From Bog-473 sp963744225 (GTDB lineage: Bacteria > Actinomycetota > Acidimicrobiia > Acidimicrobiales > RAAP-2), in assembly GCA_963744225.1 (NCBI GenBank), contig CAVUSV010000004.1:1736001-1800000 (forward strand): DNA of 64,000 nt, in the 5' to 3' direction. Both the position numbers and the translations under genes were made by a program. Shown one piece after another: positions 34,053 through 43,272 of this stretch. The notes below the pieces were generated by a model. The model ran no database searches, had not been told where the DNA came from, and saw nothing but the letters and a program-made list of their open reading frames with translations. Position 1 is the first letter of the stretch; each line of letters opens with the position of its first letter.

Positions 34053-36194
34053 GTGGTCGCCACGAACGCCGCCCGGGGGGACGAGACGAAGGGCGGCAGG
34101 GTCCCGCCCAAGGCGGCGGCCCGCGCCCAGGAACTGCGCGAGCTGATCGCCCACAACAACGAGCTGTACCACACGCTGGACGCACCCGAGATCCCCGACG
34201 CCGAGTACGACCTCCTTGTCGTCGAGCTGCGCCAGCTGGAAGAGGAGTATCCAGAGCTGGTGACGGCCGACTCGCCGACCAACACGGTGGGCGCCCCCCC
34301 TTCGGGACTCTTCGCAGAGGTCCGCCACCGCGTCCCCATGATGAGCCTCGACAACGCGTTCGACGAAGCCGAGCTGCGGGCCTGGGCGGAACGGCTGCGC
34401 CGCCAGGATCCCGATCTGGACCTCGGTTCGCTCCCCTTCTCCGCTGAGCCCAAGGTCGACGGCGTGGCCATGTCGCTGACCTACGAGCGCGGCAGGTTCG
34501 TCCAGGCGGCCACGCGAGGAGACGGGGTGACCGGAGAAGACGTGACGGCGAACGTGGCCACCGTGTCGGAGGTCCCGAAGGAACTGGCTAAGGCAGGCGG
34601 TCCCTATCCCGAGGTGCTCGAGGTGCGGGGCGAGATCTACATGCCGGTGGCCGAGTTCGAGGAGATGAACAAACGGCAGGCCGACGCGGGGGAGCGTCTC
34701 TTCGTCAACCCGCGCAACTCGGCCGCCGGCGCACTGCGCCAAAAGGACCCGGCCGTCACGGCGACGCGGCCGTTGCACTTCTGGGCCTACCAAGTCGGAG
34801 TCGTGGAAGGCGCGCCGCCGAAGCGGAGATGGCCGGGGGCGACGCAGACCGACACGCTGGCGCAGCTGGCCAAGGCCGGGTTCCCCGTCAGCCCCGACGC
34901 CCGCCGCCTCAAGGGAATGTCCGCCGTCGTGGATCGCTGCCGCGAGCTGGCCGAGGTCCGCCACGACATGGCCTATGAGATCGACGGTGTCGTCGTCAAA
35001 GTGGACGATCTGGGCCTCCACCTGCTGCTGGGCGCCACCTCGCGGGCACCCCGGTGGGCCATCGCGTTCAAATTCCCTCCGGAGGAGCGCACGACCCGCC
35101 TCCTCGGCATCATGGTCTCCATCGGGCGCACCGGTCGGGCCACGCCTTTCGCCCGCCTCGAGCCCGTTTTCGTCGGCGGCTCGACGGTCGGGCTGGCGAC
35201 GCTCCACAACGAAGACCAGGTGGCGGCGAAGGACGTGCGGCCGGGGGACCTCGTCATCGTGCGCAAGGCCGGCGACGTCATTCCCGAGGTCGTCGGGCCG
35301 GTGCGCGAGGGGCCCGGGGTGCCCGCCCGGCGCAAACCAAAGTGGAAGTTCCCGACGTCGTGCCCGTCGTGTGGCGAACCGCTGGTCCGACTGCCGGGCG
35401 AGAGCGACACCTACTGCACCAACATCGACTGCCCCGCCCAGCGGGTGCAGCGCATCTCGCATTACGCCTCGCGCTCGGCGATGGACATTGAGGGGCTGGG
35501 CGAAGAACGCGTCGTCCAGCTCGTCGCCGCGGGACTCATCAACGACGCGGCGGATCTCTACGACCTCACGGTCGAGCAACTGGTCGGTCTCGAGCGGTTC
35601 GCGGCGATCTCGGCGCGCAACCTGGTCGGGGCGATCGCGGCGTCGAAAGGGCAGCCACTGAGCCGGCTCCTCGTCGCACTCGGGATCCGCCACGTCGGAC
35701 CGACCGTCGCCCGCGCCGTGTCCCGTGCCTTCGGCACGCTCGAGGCCATGGAGGCGGCGACGACGGAAGAGCTGGCGGCCGTCGACGGTGTGGGCGGCAT
35801 CATCGCGGCCAGCCTGGCCGAGTTCCTCTCGGCCGAGACGAACGTGGCCGTCGTCGGACGCCTACGCGCGGCCGGGGTCTCCACGGAGGAGCCGGGGGCC
35901 GCCGGTGCGACGGGCGGGGGAGCCGGGGCGGCTGGCGACCAAGAGCAGACGCTGGCCGGAAAGGCGGTCGTGGTCACCGGCGCGGTCCCCGGTTACACCC
36001 GGGAGGGGGCCGAGGAGGCGATCATGGCGCGGGGCGGCACGTCGCCGGGGAGCGTCTCGAAGAAGACTTTCGTCTTGGTGGTCGGGGAGGCGCCGGGCGC
36101 CAGCAAGCTCAAGAAGGCGGAGGAGCTCGGCGTCCCCATGCTCGACGCCGTGTCCTTCGAGTCGCTGTTGGACACGGGCGAAATGCCCCGATGA
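34053..36194 (+). CDS. ligA: NAD-dependent DNA ligase
   Basis: A 713-aa LigA, essential for joining Okazaki fragments and repair nicks. The N-terminal Ia domain has IAHNNELYHTLDAPEIPDAE, the adenylylation motif is FSAEPKVDGVAM with Lys about 134, followed by TRGDGVTGEDVTANV and VRGEIYMP. The zinc finger is CPSCGEPLVRLPGESDTYC then CPAQRV, the HhH repeats follow (GLGEERVVQLVAAGLI), and a BRCT domain closes the protein after a Gly/Ala-rich linker. The GTG start is 2 bases after the mnmA stop. Intact. Confidence 0.97.
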   Translation: MVATNAARGDETKGGRVPPKAAARAQELRELIAHNNELYHTLDAPEIPDAEYDLLVVELRQLEEEYPELVTADSPTNTVGAPPSGLFAEVRHRVPMMSLDNAFDEAELRAWAERLRRQDPDLDLGSLPFSAEPKVDGVAMSLTYERGRFVQAATRGDGVTGEDVTANVATVSEVPKELAKAGGPYPEVLEVRGEIYMPVAEFEEMNKRQADAGERLFVNPRNSAAGALRQKDPAVTATRPLHFWAYQVGVVEGAPPKRRWPGATQTDTLAQLAKAGFPVSPDARRLKGMSAVVDRCRELAEVRHDMAYEIDGVVVKVDDLGLHLLLGATSRAPRWAIAFKFPPEERTTRLLGIMVSIGRTGRATPFARLEPVFVGGSTVGLATLHNEDQVAAKDVRPGDLVIVRKAGDVIPEVVGPVREGPGVPARRKPKWKFPTSCPSCGEPLVRLPGESDTYCTNIDCPAQRVQRISHYASRSAMDIEGLGEERVVQLVAAGLINDAADLYDLTVEQLVGLERFAAISARNLVGAIAASKGQPLSRLLVALGIRHVGPTVARAVSRAFGTLEAMEAATTEELAAVDGVGGIIAASLAEFLSAETNVAVVGRLRAAGVSTEEPGAAGATGGGAGAAGDQEQTLAGKAVVVTGAVPGYTREGAEEAIMARGGTSPGSVSKKTFVLVVGEAPGASKLKKAEELGVPMLDAVSFESLLDTGEMPR

Positions 36195-36264
36195 CCTCGA
36201 CTGTTGCTGGTCGGGAGGTGTCCACCGGATGCGTGTGCGGAATCGGTAGCCTGAGTGCGCCCCG

Positions 36265-38249
36265 ATGCCCCTGATTACTGACTCCATCGGCCGGGTCCTT
36301 GGGAAGCGGTACCGGCTGCTCTCCGCACTGGGCACCGGCTCTTCGGCCCACGTCTACCTGGCCGAGGACGTGTCGCTGCAGCGCCATGTCGCGGTCAAGG
36401 TGCTCCAGCCCGGACTGGCCACCGACGAGGCGTTCCTCAAACGCTTCCGGGCCGAGGCGCGCTCGGTCGCCTCTCTGAACCACCCGCACGTCCTGCGCGT
36501 CTTCGACTGGGGCGACGACACGGACGGACCGTATCTGGTGTTGGAGTATCTCGGCGGGGGCTCGCTGCGCGACCTGCTCGACCGCGACGTGCGCCTCTCC
36601 CACTCGCAGGCGGCGCAGCTCGGGACCGAGGTGGCGCAGGGGCTGGCCTACGCCCACGTCCGGGGACTGGTGCACCGGGACATCAAGCCGGCGAATCTGC
36701 TGTTCGACGAGGAGGGCCGGGTACGGGTGGCCGACTTCGGCGTGGCCCGCGCGCTGGCCGAGGCCGCCTGGACCGAGCCGGCGGGCGCGATGGTGGGGAC
36801 GGCGCGCTACATCTCGCCGGAGGCCGCCGAGGGCAAGCCCGTCGACGGCCGGGCCGACGTCTACTCGCTGGCGCTCGTTTTGTACGAGGCGGTGACGGGG
36901 ACGGTGCCCTTCGTCACGGACACGACGATGGGCACGCTGGCGGCGCGCATCGGGCAACCGTTGCCGCACAACGTCGCGCTCGGTCCGCTCGACGACGTCC
37001 TGGCCCGGGCGGCGGCGCCCGACGTGGCGGCGCGCCTCGACGCCGCGGGACTGGCCGCCCGTCTGGGCGCCCTGGCGTCGGCGATGCCCACCCCGGCCCC
37101 GCTGCCGCTGGTCATCCCACGCCTGGACGCCGCGGCGCCCATCGCCAGCTTCCGGGCGCCGGGTGTGTCCGAGCTCACGGACTCGGGGGTGGTGACAACG
37201 TCCTCCACCGCAATCGCGCCAAGCGTCGCTGGCACACCGGTCGGCACCAAGGCCGGGCCAGGGGAGATCTTCGACGCCGAGCCCTTCGGCGCGGCCGCCA
37301 GCCGCCGGCGGGCCGCCGCCGCCGCGGCCGGTTCCAAGCCGCCCCGGGGGGACGGCGGAAGACGTGGTGGATCGTGGCGGCCATCGCGCTCGCGGTGCTC
37401 GTGGCCGGCGCGCTGGTGGCCGCCTTCGAGTCGAGCGTCTTCACGGCGTCGCACCCCACGCCGGCGCTGGTGAACCTGCCGTTGGCCCAGGCCCGGGCGG
37501 ACGTGGCCCGGGTCCACATGAACCTGAGCCTCGGGCCACCGGTCAAGTCGATCTCCGTGGGCGCCGGCTCCGTCGTCTCGCAGAGCCCGAAGGCCGGTGT
37601 GTCCCAGAAGGAAGGCTCCAGGGTCACCATCGTGCTGTCCGGCGGGAAGCCCGACGTCAGCGTGCCCTCGCTCACCGGTATGACGTGCGCCGTTGCCTCG
37701 GCCCAGCTGGCCTCGGCACATTTCCTGTCGGTCTGCTCGCCGGGGACCTACTCCAACACGACCCCGACGGGTCAGCTGGTCCTGTGGTCGATCAATGCGA
37801 CGGCCAACCCGACGAAGGCGCCGTACGGGAGCACGATCACCCTGGTCCCGTCCTTGGGCCACACGCCGGCCACGGTTCCGAACATCCCGACGACCTACAG
37901 CTTCGCCCAGGCCCAGGCGGCGCTGCAGGCGGTGGGTTTGACCGCGACGCAGAACCCGCAGTCGGACGCGACCGTCTCGGCGGGGAACGTGATCTCGACC
38001 AACCCGGCCAGCGGCGCCCAAGCGCCCTACGGCTCGTCCGTCACGGTCAACGTCTCGACCGGTCCGCCGATGACGACGGTGCCCAACGTCTTGGACGACA
38101 CCGTCGCTCAAGCGACGACGGCCCTGCAGAATGCCGGCTTCACCGTGTCCGGCGTGTCGGGTGCGCCGGACAACAAGGTCAGCGGTACCCAGCCGTCGAT
38201 CGGCTCGACGGTGCCGACCGGCTCGTCGGTCCAGCTGTCCACCAAGTAG
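36265..38249 (+). CDS. PASTA-domain Ser/Thr protein kinase (one frame break)
   Basis: PknB-type membrane kinase. The catalytic domain has the glycine loop LGTGSSAHVYLAED, VAVKVLQP (Lys45), HRDIKPANLL (Asp139) and VADFGVAR, with GTARYISPEAAEGK in the activation segment. After a low-complexity Ala/Pro linker the frame breaks at the G6 run 37346-37351. Adding one G gives a basic patch, then KTWWIVAAIALAVLVAGALV, a single transmembrane helix, followed by four PASTA repeats (about residues 385-661) that sense muropeptides. Reconstructed length is about 661 aa. The role would be control of cell-wall growth and division. A real truncation would leave a soluble kinase and no sensor. Confidence 0.9.
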
Positions 38250-38260
38250 TAGCCGCCGGC

Positions 38261-38575
38261 GTGGCGCTCCCGTTCGACCCCTCCTGCGACCTCTGCGAGG
38301 CGGCGCGCCTCTCGGAGTGGCACCACGAGGACGATGTGTGCTGGGTGGCCGACTGCGAGGTGTGCGGGGTGCCCATGGTGGTGTGGAAGCAGCACGGGCC
38401 CACGCCGCCCGAGGGCGACCTCACTCACATGGTGGCTCAGCTGACCCGGGTGGCCGACGCCCGCTTCGGCACTGGCGAGTGGTCGGTCGACCGCGTCATG
38501 CGCCAGATCCCGGACCACTTCCACGCCCACGGGCGCGACCCGAACTGGTGGTTCCGACTGCGCGGCATGCGCTGA
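38261..38575 (+). CDS. Small HIT-like conserved protein
   Basis: A 104-aa protein found widely in actinobacteria. It carries two CxxC pairs (CDLCEAARLSEWHHEDDVCW and CEVCGVPMVVWKQHG) and a C-terminal IPDHFHAHGRDPNWWFR. The HFHAH segment has the spacing of a histidine triad, and the order of elements suggests a degenerate HIT fold, though the Cys pairs could bind zinc. GTG start, 11 bases after the kinase stop. Function not known. Confidence 0.72.
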   Translation: MALPFDPSCDLCEAARLSEWHHEDDVCWVADCEVCGVPMVVWKQHGPTPPEGDLTHMVAQLTRVADARFGTGEWSVDRVMRQIPDHFHAHGRDPNWWFRLRGMR

Positions 38576-38654
38576 ACGGGTCGCCCGCTCCGGCGGTCTG
38601 AGCCGACCGCCCGGCCGAGAATCGGCCGAATTCGGCGCCGGTAGGGTGGGCGAA

Positions 38655-40250
38655 ATGGAGGTTTCCCCGGGCGAGCGCTCTGACGCGCTCCTGGACCCCG
38701 CGTCCGACCCGGGTGGCGGCGCCATGGGCACGCTGGGGGACGGCTCGGTGTCGACGAACTGGTTCGTCCTGTTGCACCGCCGGGTTACGGCGCGGGCGGT
38801 GGACAGCCCGCGCTACCAATGGTGGGCCCTCGTGGCGTTGCTGGCGGGGTTGCTCTCCCTCAACATCACCTTCACCGTCTTCGTGGTCGCCCTGCCCACC
38901 GTCAGGGCGGACTTCCACACGAACTTCTCGGTGCTGGCGTGGGCCTCGACCGGACCGCTGCTGGCCTTCGGGGTGGCCGCGCCGTTCTTCGGCAAGGCGG
39001 GGGACCTCTTCGGCCACCGCCGTCTGTACCAGTTCGGACTGCTGGGCGCGATGGTCAGTGCGATCCTCACCGCGACGGCACCTGACGTCGGGATGCTCCT
39101 GTTCGCGCGCGCCCTCGACGGCGTGATGGGCGCGGCCACCGGCACGGCGTCGATGGCCATCATCCTCGAGCTGTTCGCGCCCGTGGACCGGGTCAAGGCG
39201 CTCGGCTGGTGGTCGCTGGTGGGCGCCGGTGGGCCCGTCCTCGGCGTGACGCTGGGCTCGCCGGTGATCCAGTTCTTCGGTTGGCGGACGTTGTTCTGGG
39301 GCCAGCTGGTGCTCCTGATCATCGCCTCGGTGGTCGTCGCGGTGCTGCTGCCGTCCGGCCGGCGGACACGGACCGGGGACGGCCCACGAGGCGTGCGGGA
39401 GCGGTCGCGGGTCTGGGAGGGCATGGACTGGGTGGGGACCTGGAGCCTGGCCGGCGCCGTCACCGCCGCCATGTTGGTCCTCAGCATCGGCCCCATCGTC
39501 GGATGGACCTCGCCCGGCGTCATCGCGGCTGGCGTTGCCGCCGCCGTGCTCGCCGGCACCTTCGCCTGGCGGGAGGCCACCTTCGCCACCCCGCTTGTGC
39601 CCACCACGTACTGGCGGCGGCGCAACTTCATGTTCCCCATGGGCACCAAGGGCTTCTCGAGCTTCGCCTACTTCGGCGGCTTCTTCCTGTTCCCGCTCCT
39701 CATGGAGCAGGTCTACGGCTACAGCGTCTCTCAGGTCGGGTTCATCTCGGTCGCCCGCCCGCTGCTCTTCGCGGTGAGTGCGCCGATCGCGGGCTACATG
39801 GCGGTGCGGACCGGTGAACGGACGGCGACCCTGTTCGGTACCGGCTCGCTCTTCGTCTCCATGGTCCTGTTCGCCACGCTCTCCCCGTCATCGGGACTGT
39901 TCGTGATCCTGGTCGCGCTCGGCCTGTCCGGCCTGGGCATGGGTGTCTCCATGCCGGCGACCTCGGCGACGATGTCGAACGAGTTGGCCGCGTCGGAGTA
40001 CGGCGTCATGAGCGTGGCGCAGCTCTTGGCCACCCAAGTGGGGGAGGTCGCCGGGATCCAGGCCGTCCTGACGATTCAAGAGTCGATCGCGCGCCGCTCG
40101 GGCCTGGGCAACGTGCAGCACAGCACGGCGCTGCTGCACAGCTTCAGCGTCCCGTTCTGGGTGGGAGCCGGCATGGCCGCGCTCGCGGTGGTGTGCGCGC
40201 TATTCATCCGGCCGTTGCGCCGGACGCAGCTGGTGGCGGAGGCCTCCTGA
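38655..40250 (+). CDS. MFS drug/metabolite exporter (DHA2-like)
   Basis: A 531-aa membrane protein with about 12-14 hydrophobic spans. The loop-2/3 motif is AAPFFGKAGDLFGHRRLYQF (motif A: G-x-x-x-D-x-x-G-R-R), motif C-like ALGWWSLVGAGGPVLGVTLG follows in span 5, and a long central loop (RTRTGDGPRGVRERSRVWEG) separates halves. Length and layout match the 14-span EmrB/QacA group of proton antiporters. It probably exports a hydrophobic compound; the substrate is unknown. ATG 38655 is preferred over GTG 38646. Convergent with the SCP2 gene, 5 bases apart. Confidence 0.9.
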   Translation: MEVSPGERSDALLDPASDPGGGAMGTLGDGSVSTNWFVLLHRRVTARAVDSPRYQWWALVALLAGLLSLNITFTVFVVALPTVRADFHTNFSVLAWASTGPLLAFGVAAPFFGKAGDLFGHRRLYQFGLLGAMVSAILTATAPDVGMLLFARALDGVMGAATGTASMAIILELFAPVDRVKALGWWSLVGAGGPVLGVTLGSPVIQFFGWRTLFWGQLVLLIIASVVVAVLLPSGRRTRTGDGPRGVRERSRVWEGMDWVGTWSLAGAVTAAMLVLSIGPIVGWTSPGVIAAGVAAAVLAGTFAWREATFATPLVPTTYWRRRNFMFPMGTKGFSSFAYFGGFFLFPLLMEQVYGYSVSQVGFISVARPLLFAVSAPIAGYMAVRTGERTATLFGTGSLFVSMVLFATLSPSSGLFVILVALGLSGLGMGVSMPATSATMSNELAASEYGVMSVAQLLATQVGEVAGIQAVLTIQESIARRSGLGNVQHSTALLHSFSVPFWVGAGMAALAVVCALFIRPLRRTQLVAEAS

Positions 40251-40255
40251 CGGGG

Positions 40256-40668
40256 CTATTCGGTGATGTCGCGCAACCGGGTGGCCAGGTCCGCCGCGTT
40301 GGGGTCGGCGGCCGCCGGCGTGGCCTGGAGCGCCATCAGTTTGGCCATGTCGCCCTCGACCCGCACCTTGCCGGCCATGAAAGCCTGCATGCCCGCCTGC
40401 GGGTTCCCCTCGATGAGGATCGCCTTCGCCGTGTCGTAGTCGACCGTGACCTTGAGGTCCTGCTCTTCCAAGTGGCCCACCTCGAGCACGAGCTCGCCGC
40501 TCGAGGTGTCCATGTGGGCGAGGATGTCGTCGTCGGAGAAGGGCACGCCCGTCACCACCAGGTTCATCCGCACCACGTGGGGGATCGGAGGGTCTTGCCC
40601 TCGTACTCGGCGCGGATCTTGCGGGCCTCGTCCAACCACTCGTCGCTCAGGAACGGGTACGACGGCAT
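40256..40668 (-). CDS. SCP2 sterol-transfer-family protein (one frame break)
   Basis: Reconstructed as about 137 aa. The ATG at 40668 gives MPSYPFLSDEWLDEARKIRA, and after EYEGK the frame must shift (near 40594, one base missing) into PPIPHVVRMNLVVTGVPFSD, followed by LVLEVGHLEEQDLKVTVDYD and QAGMQAFMAGKVRVEGDMAK, the SCP2 core. The family binds acyl or sterol chains in a hydrophobic tunnel. Each frame alone is truncated at a conserved point, so an assembly indel is likely. It is in the densest stretch of frame breaks. Confidence 0.8.
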
Positions 40669-40765
40669 TGCGGTGCTCCTTCGTCTTCGGTCTCGCACAC
40701 GATGCCCCGCCCGGAGCCATGTGGCCGCCGGAACCCTACTCGCCTCGCCGGTAGGCTGCCGGTGC

Positions 40766-41529
40766 GTGGCAACCCCCATCATCCCCGGTGCAGAGCCCTA
40801 TTCGGCCGTCGGCGACGGCCGCGGCGCGCTCGTCCTCCATGGCTTCACCGGCAACCCCCAGTCGATGCGCGGCCTCGCTCTCGCGCTGGCCGACGCCGGG
40901 TTCACCGTGGAGCTGCCGTTGCTGCCGGGCCACGGGACAGAGATCGCCGACATGCTCAACACGGATGGCAGGACTGGTCCGAGGCCGCAGAGGCGGCCTA
41001 CTCGGATTTGGCGGCGCGCAGCGACGCGGTCGTCGTCGTCGGCCTCTCCATGGGGGGGACGTTGGCGGTGTGGCTGGCCCAGCACCATCCCGAGATCGTG
41101 GCCCTGGCTCTCGTCAACCCGCTGCTCTCGCCTCCCGACGAGGGCACGGTGTCGCTGGTCGAGTCGATGCTCGAGGGTGGCGACGAGATCGCGCCGGGTA
41201 TCGGGTCCGACATCGCCCTGGAAGGGTCCGTCGAGTCGGCCTATGCCGGGTTGCCGCTGCGGGCCGTGCTCTCGCTGTTCGCCGCAGCCGGCGAGGTGGC
41301 TGCGGAGCTCGAGGCGGTGACCTGCCCCGTGCTCGTCTTCACCAGCCTCCAGGACCACGTCGTCGACCCCAAGTCGAGCGAGCTACTGGTGGCGCGGGCC
41401 AAAGGCCCGGTCGAGCAGGTGCTGCTGGAGCGGAGTTTCCACGTGGCCACGCTGGACTACGACAAGGACGAGATCGAGGCCCGCACGGTCGAGTTCGTGA
41501 CCGGCGTGCTTCCCGCACCGCACCCGTGA
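40766..41529 (+). CDS. Alpha/beta-hydrolase, carboxylesterase/lipase-like (one frame break)
   Basis: Reconstructed as about 254 aa. GTG 40766 gives VATPIIPGAEPYSAVGDGRG, then ALVLHGFTGNPQSMRGLALA (oxyanion HGF) and LPLLPGHGTE. The frame breaks near 40968 (one base missing) and resumes WQDWSEAAEAAYSDLAARSD, then VVVVGLSMGGTLAVWLAQHH with the nucleophile Ser in GLSMGG. The Asp and His lie in VFTSLQDHVVDPKSS and LERSFHVATLDYDKDEI. This is the thermostable monoacylglycerol-lipase/esterase pattern (est30-like). The stop overlaps the gatC start as GTGA. Confidence 0.85.
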
Positions 41530-41841
41530 GCGAGCCGGGAGCCCGCGCCTCTCGGCCGCGAGGACGTGGTGCACGTCGCGCGCCTGGCCCGGTTGGCCCT
41601 GAGCGAGGACGAGGTCGACCTCTTCACGAGGCAGTTGCGTACCGTGCTCGAGCATGCGGCCGACGTCGCGGCGCTCGACCTGGCTCACCTGGAGCCGTCC
41701 TCCCACCCCATCGCGCTGCAGAACGTCCTGCGGTCGGACGAACCGGAGCCGAGCCTCGACCGCGACGAGGTCCTGGCGGCGGCTCCGGAGGTGGAAGACC
41801 ACCGGTTCAAGGTGCCCCGGATCGGCGGCGCGGCGCCGTGA
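41526..41841 (+). CDS. gatC: Asp-tRNA(Asn)/Glu-tRNA(Gln) amidotransferase subunit C (one frame break)
   Basis: Small subunit that stabilises GatA in the GatCAB complex. The GTG at 41526 overlaps the esterase stop. Its first codons (VSEPGAR) and the conserved body, beginning PLGREDVVHVARLARLALSE, are in different frames; removing one base near 41547 joins them. The rest (DLFTRQLRTVLEHAADVAAL, LDRDEVLAAAPEVEDHRFKV, PRIGGAAP) is complete. The reconstructed length of about 104 aa is normal. The clean-frame alternative starts at GTG 41566 and loses the usual N-terminus. Confidence 0.85.
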
Positions 41842-43272
41842 CGAGCGCGCGCTGGCAACGGCGGCCGCGGTGCGATCCGGACAGCAATCTGCGCGCGAGG
41901 TGGTGGAGGAGGCGCTGACCGCGGTGGCCGACGGTGACGGCGCGCTCAACGCGTTCCTGAACGTCCTCGGCGAGGCGGCACGGGCGCAGGCCGCACAAGT
42001 CGACGCGGCCGTGGCCGCCGGGCGCGATCCGGCCCGCTGGCCGGTGTGCCCATCGCGTTGAAGGACAACCTGTGCACGCGGGGCACCGTGACGACCTGTG
42101 GCTCGAAGATCCTCGAGGGCTGGCGGCCCCCCTACGACGCCACCGTCGTCGAGGTGCTGCGGCGCGCCGGGGCGGTGGCGTTGGGCAAGACGAACATGGA
42201 CGAGTTCGCCATGGGGGAGCTCGACCGAGAATTCGGCGTTCGGCCCCACGCGCAACCCGCGCCACGAGGACAAGGTCCCCGGCGGCAGCAGTGGCGGCTC
42301 GGCGGCAGCAGTCGCGGCCGGCTTCGTTCCGCTGGCCCTCGGCTCGGACACCGGGGGGTCGATCCGCCAGCCCGCCGCGCTGTGCGGCGTGGTCGGGATG
42401 AAGCCAACCTACGGGCGCGTCTCGCGCTACGGGCTGGTGGCCTTCGCGAGCTCTTGGACCAGATCGGACCGTTCGCCTCGTCGGTGGAAGACGCTGCGCT
42501 TCTCTTCGACGTGGTGGCCGGGCACGACCCTCGGGACAGCACGTCGCTGTCATCGCTGCCGGAGCCCACGCTGACGTCGGTGCACGGCGGGACGGAGGGC
42601 ATCAGGATTGGGCTGTGCCGCGACCTGGTCGACGGCTGCGCAGCGGACGTGGTGGCCCGGGTGCACGAGGCGGCCGACGCCCTGGCGGACGCCGGGGCGA
42701 AGGTGGTGGAGGTCTCGGTGCCCGAGTTCTCCTACGGGCTCTCGGCCTACTACCTCATCGCACCCGCGGAGGCGTCCTCCAACCTGGCCCGTTACGACGG
42801 GGTCCGCTACGGGTTGCGGGTCGACGGCGAGGATGCGGAAGCGATGAACATCGCCACACGCACGGCCGGGTTCGGCGCCGAGGTGAAGCGCCGGGTGATG
42901 CTCGGGACCTACGCGTTGTCCGCCGGCTACTACGACGCGTACTACGCCCAGGCCCAGCGGGTGCGCACGTTGGTCATGCAGGCCTTCGACCGGGCCTACG
43001 AGTCAGTCGACGTACTGCTCGGCGCCACGGCGCCGACGACCGCCTTCGACCTGGGCGCGAAGATTGACGACCCGATGGCCATGTACATGAACGACGTGTG
43101 CACCATCCCGTCCAACCTCGCGGGGCACCCGGCCGTGTCCGTCCCCTTCGGCACCGGCGACGACGGGCTGCCCGTCGGCGTGCAGGTGCTGGCGCCCGCA
43201 CTGGGAGAGGCAACGCTGTTCCGTGTCGCCCGGGTGGTCGAGGCCCACGCTCCGCTGGGGGAGGCTTCGTGA
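41838..43272 (+). CDS. gatA: Asp-tRNA(Asn)/Glu-tRNA(Gln) amidotransferase subunit A (four frame breaks)
   Basis: Amidase subunit; releases ammonia from glutamine for GatB. The Lys/Ser/Ser signature is complete when frames are joined: ALKDNLCTRGTVTTCGS, then GGSSGGSAAAVAAGFVPLAL, then GSDTGGSIRQPAALCGVVG. Frame breaks: near 41843 (one base missing or two extra), near 42030 (one missing), in the G5 run 42213-42217 (one extra G), and near 42453 (one missing). The reconstructed protein is about 478 aa, normal length. GTG 41838 overlaps the gatC stop, and the stop overlaps gatB as GTGA. Four independent breaks in an essential gene point to sequence error. Confidence 0.88.

Noticed and set aside
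41566..41841. A shorter gatC starting at GTG 41566
   Set aside because: It loses the conserved LGREDV segment, while GTG 41526 overlaps the upstream stop and needs only one base removed.
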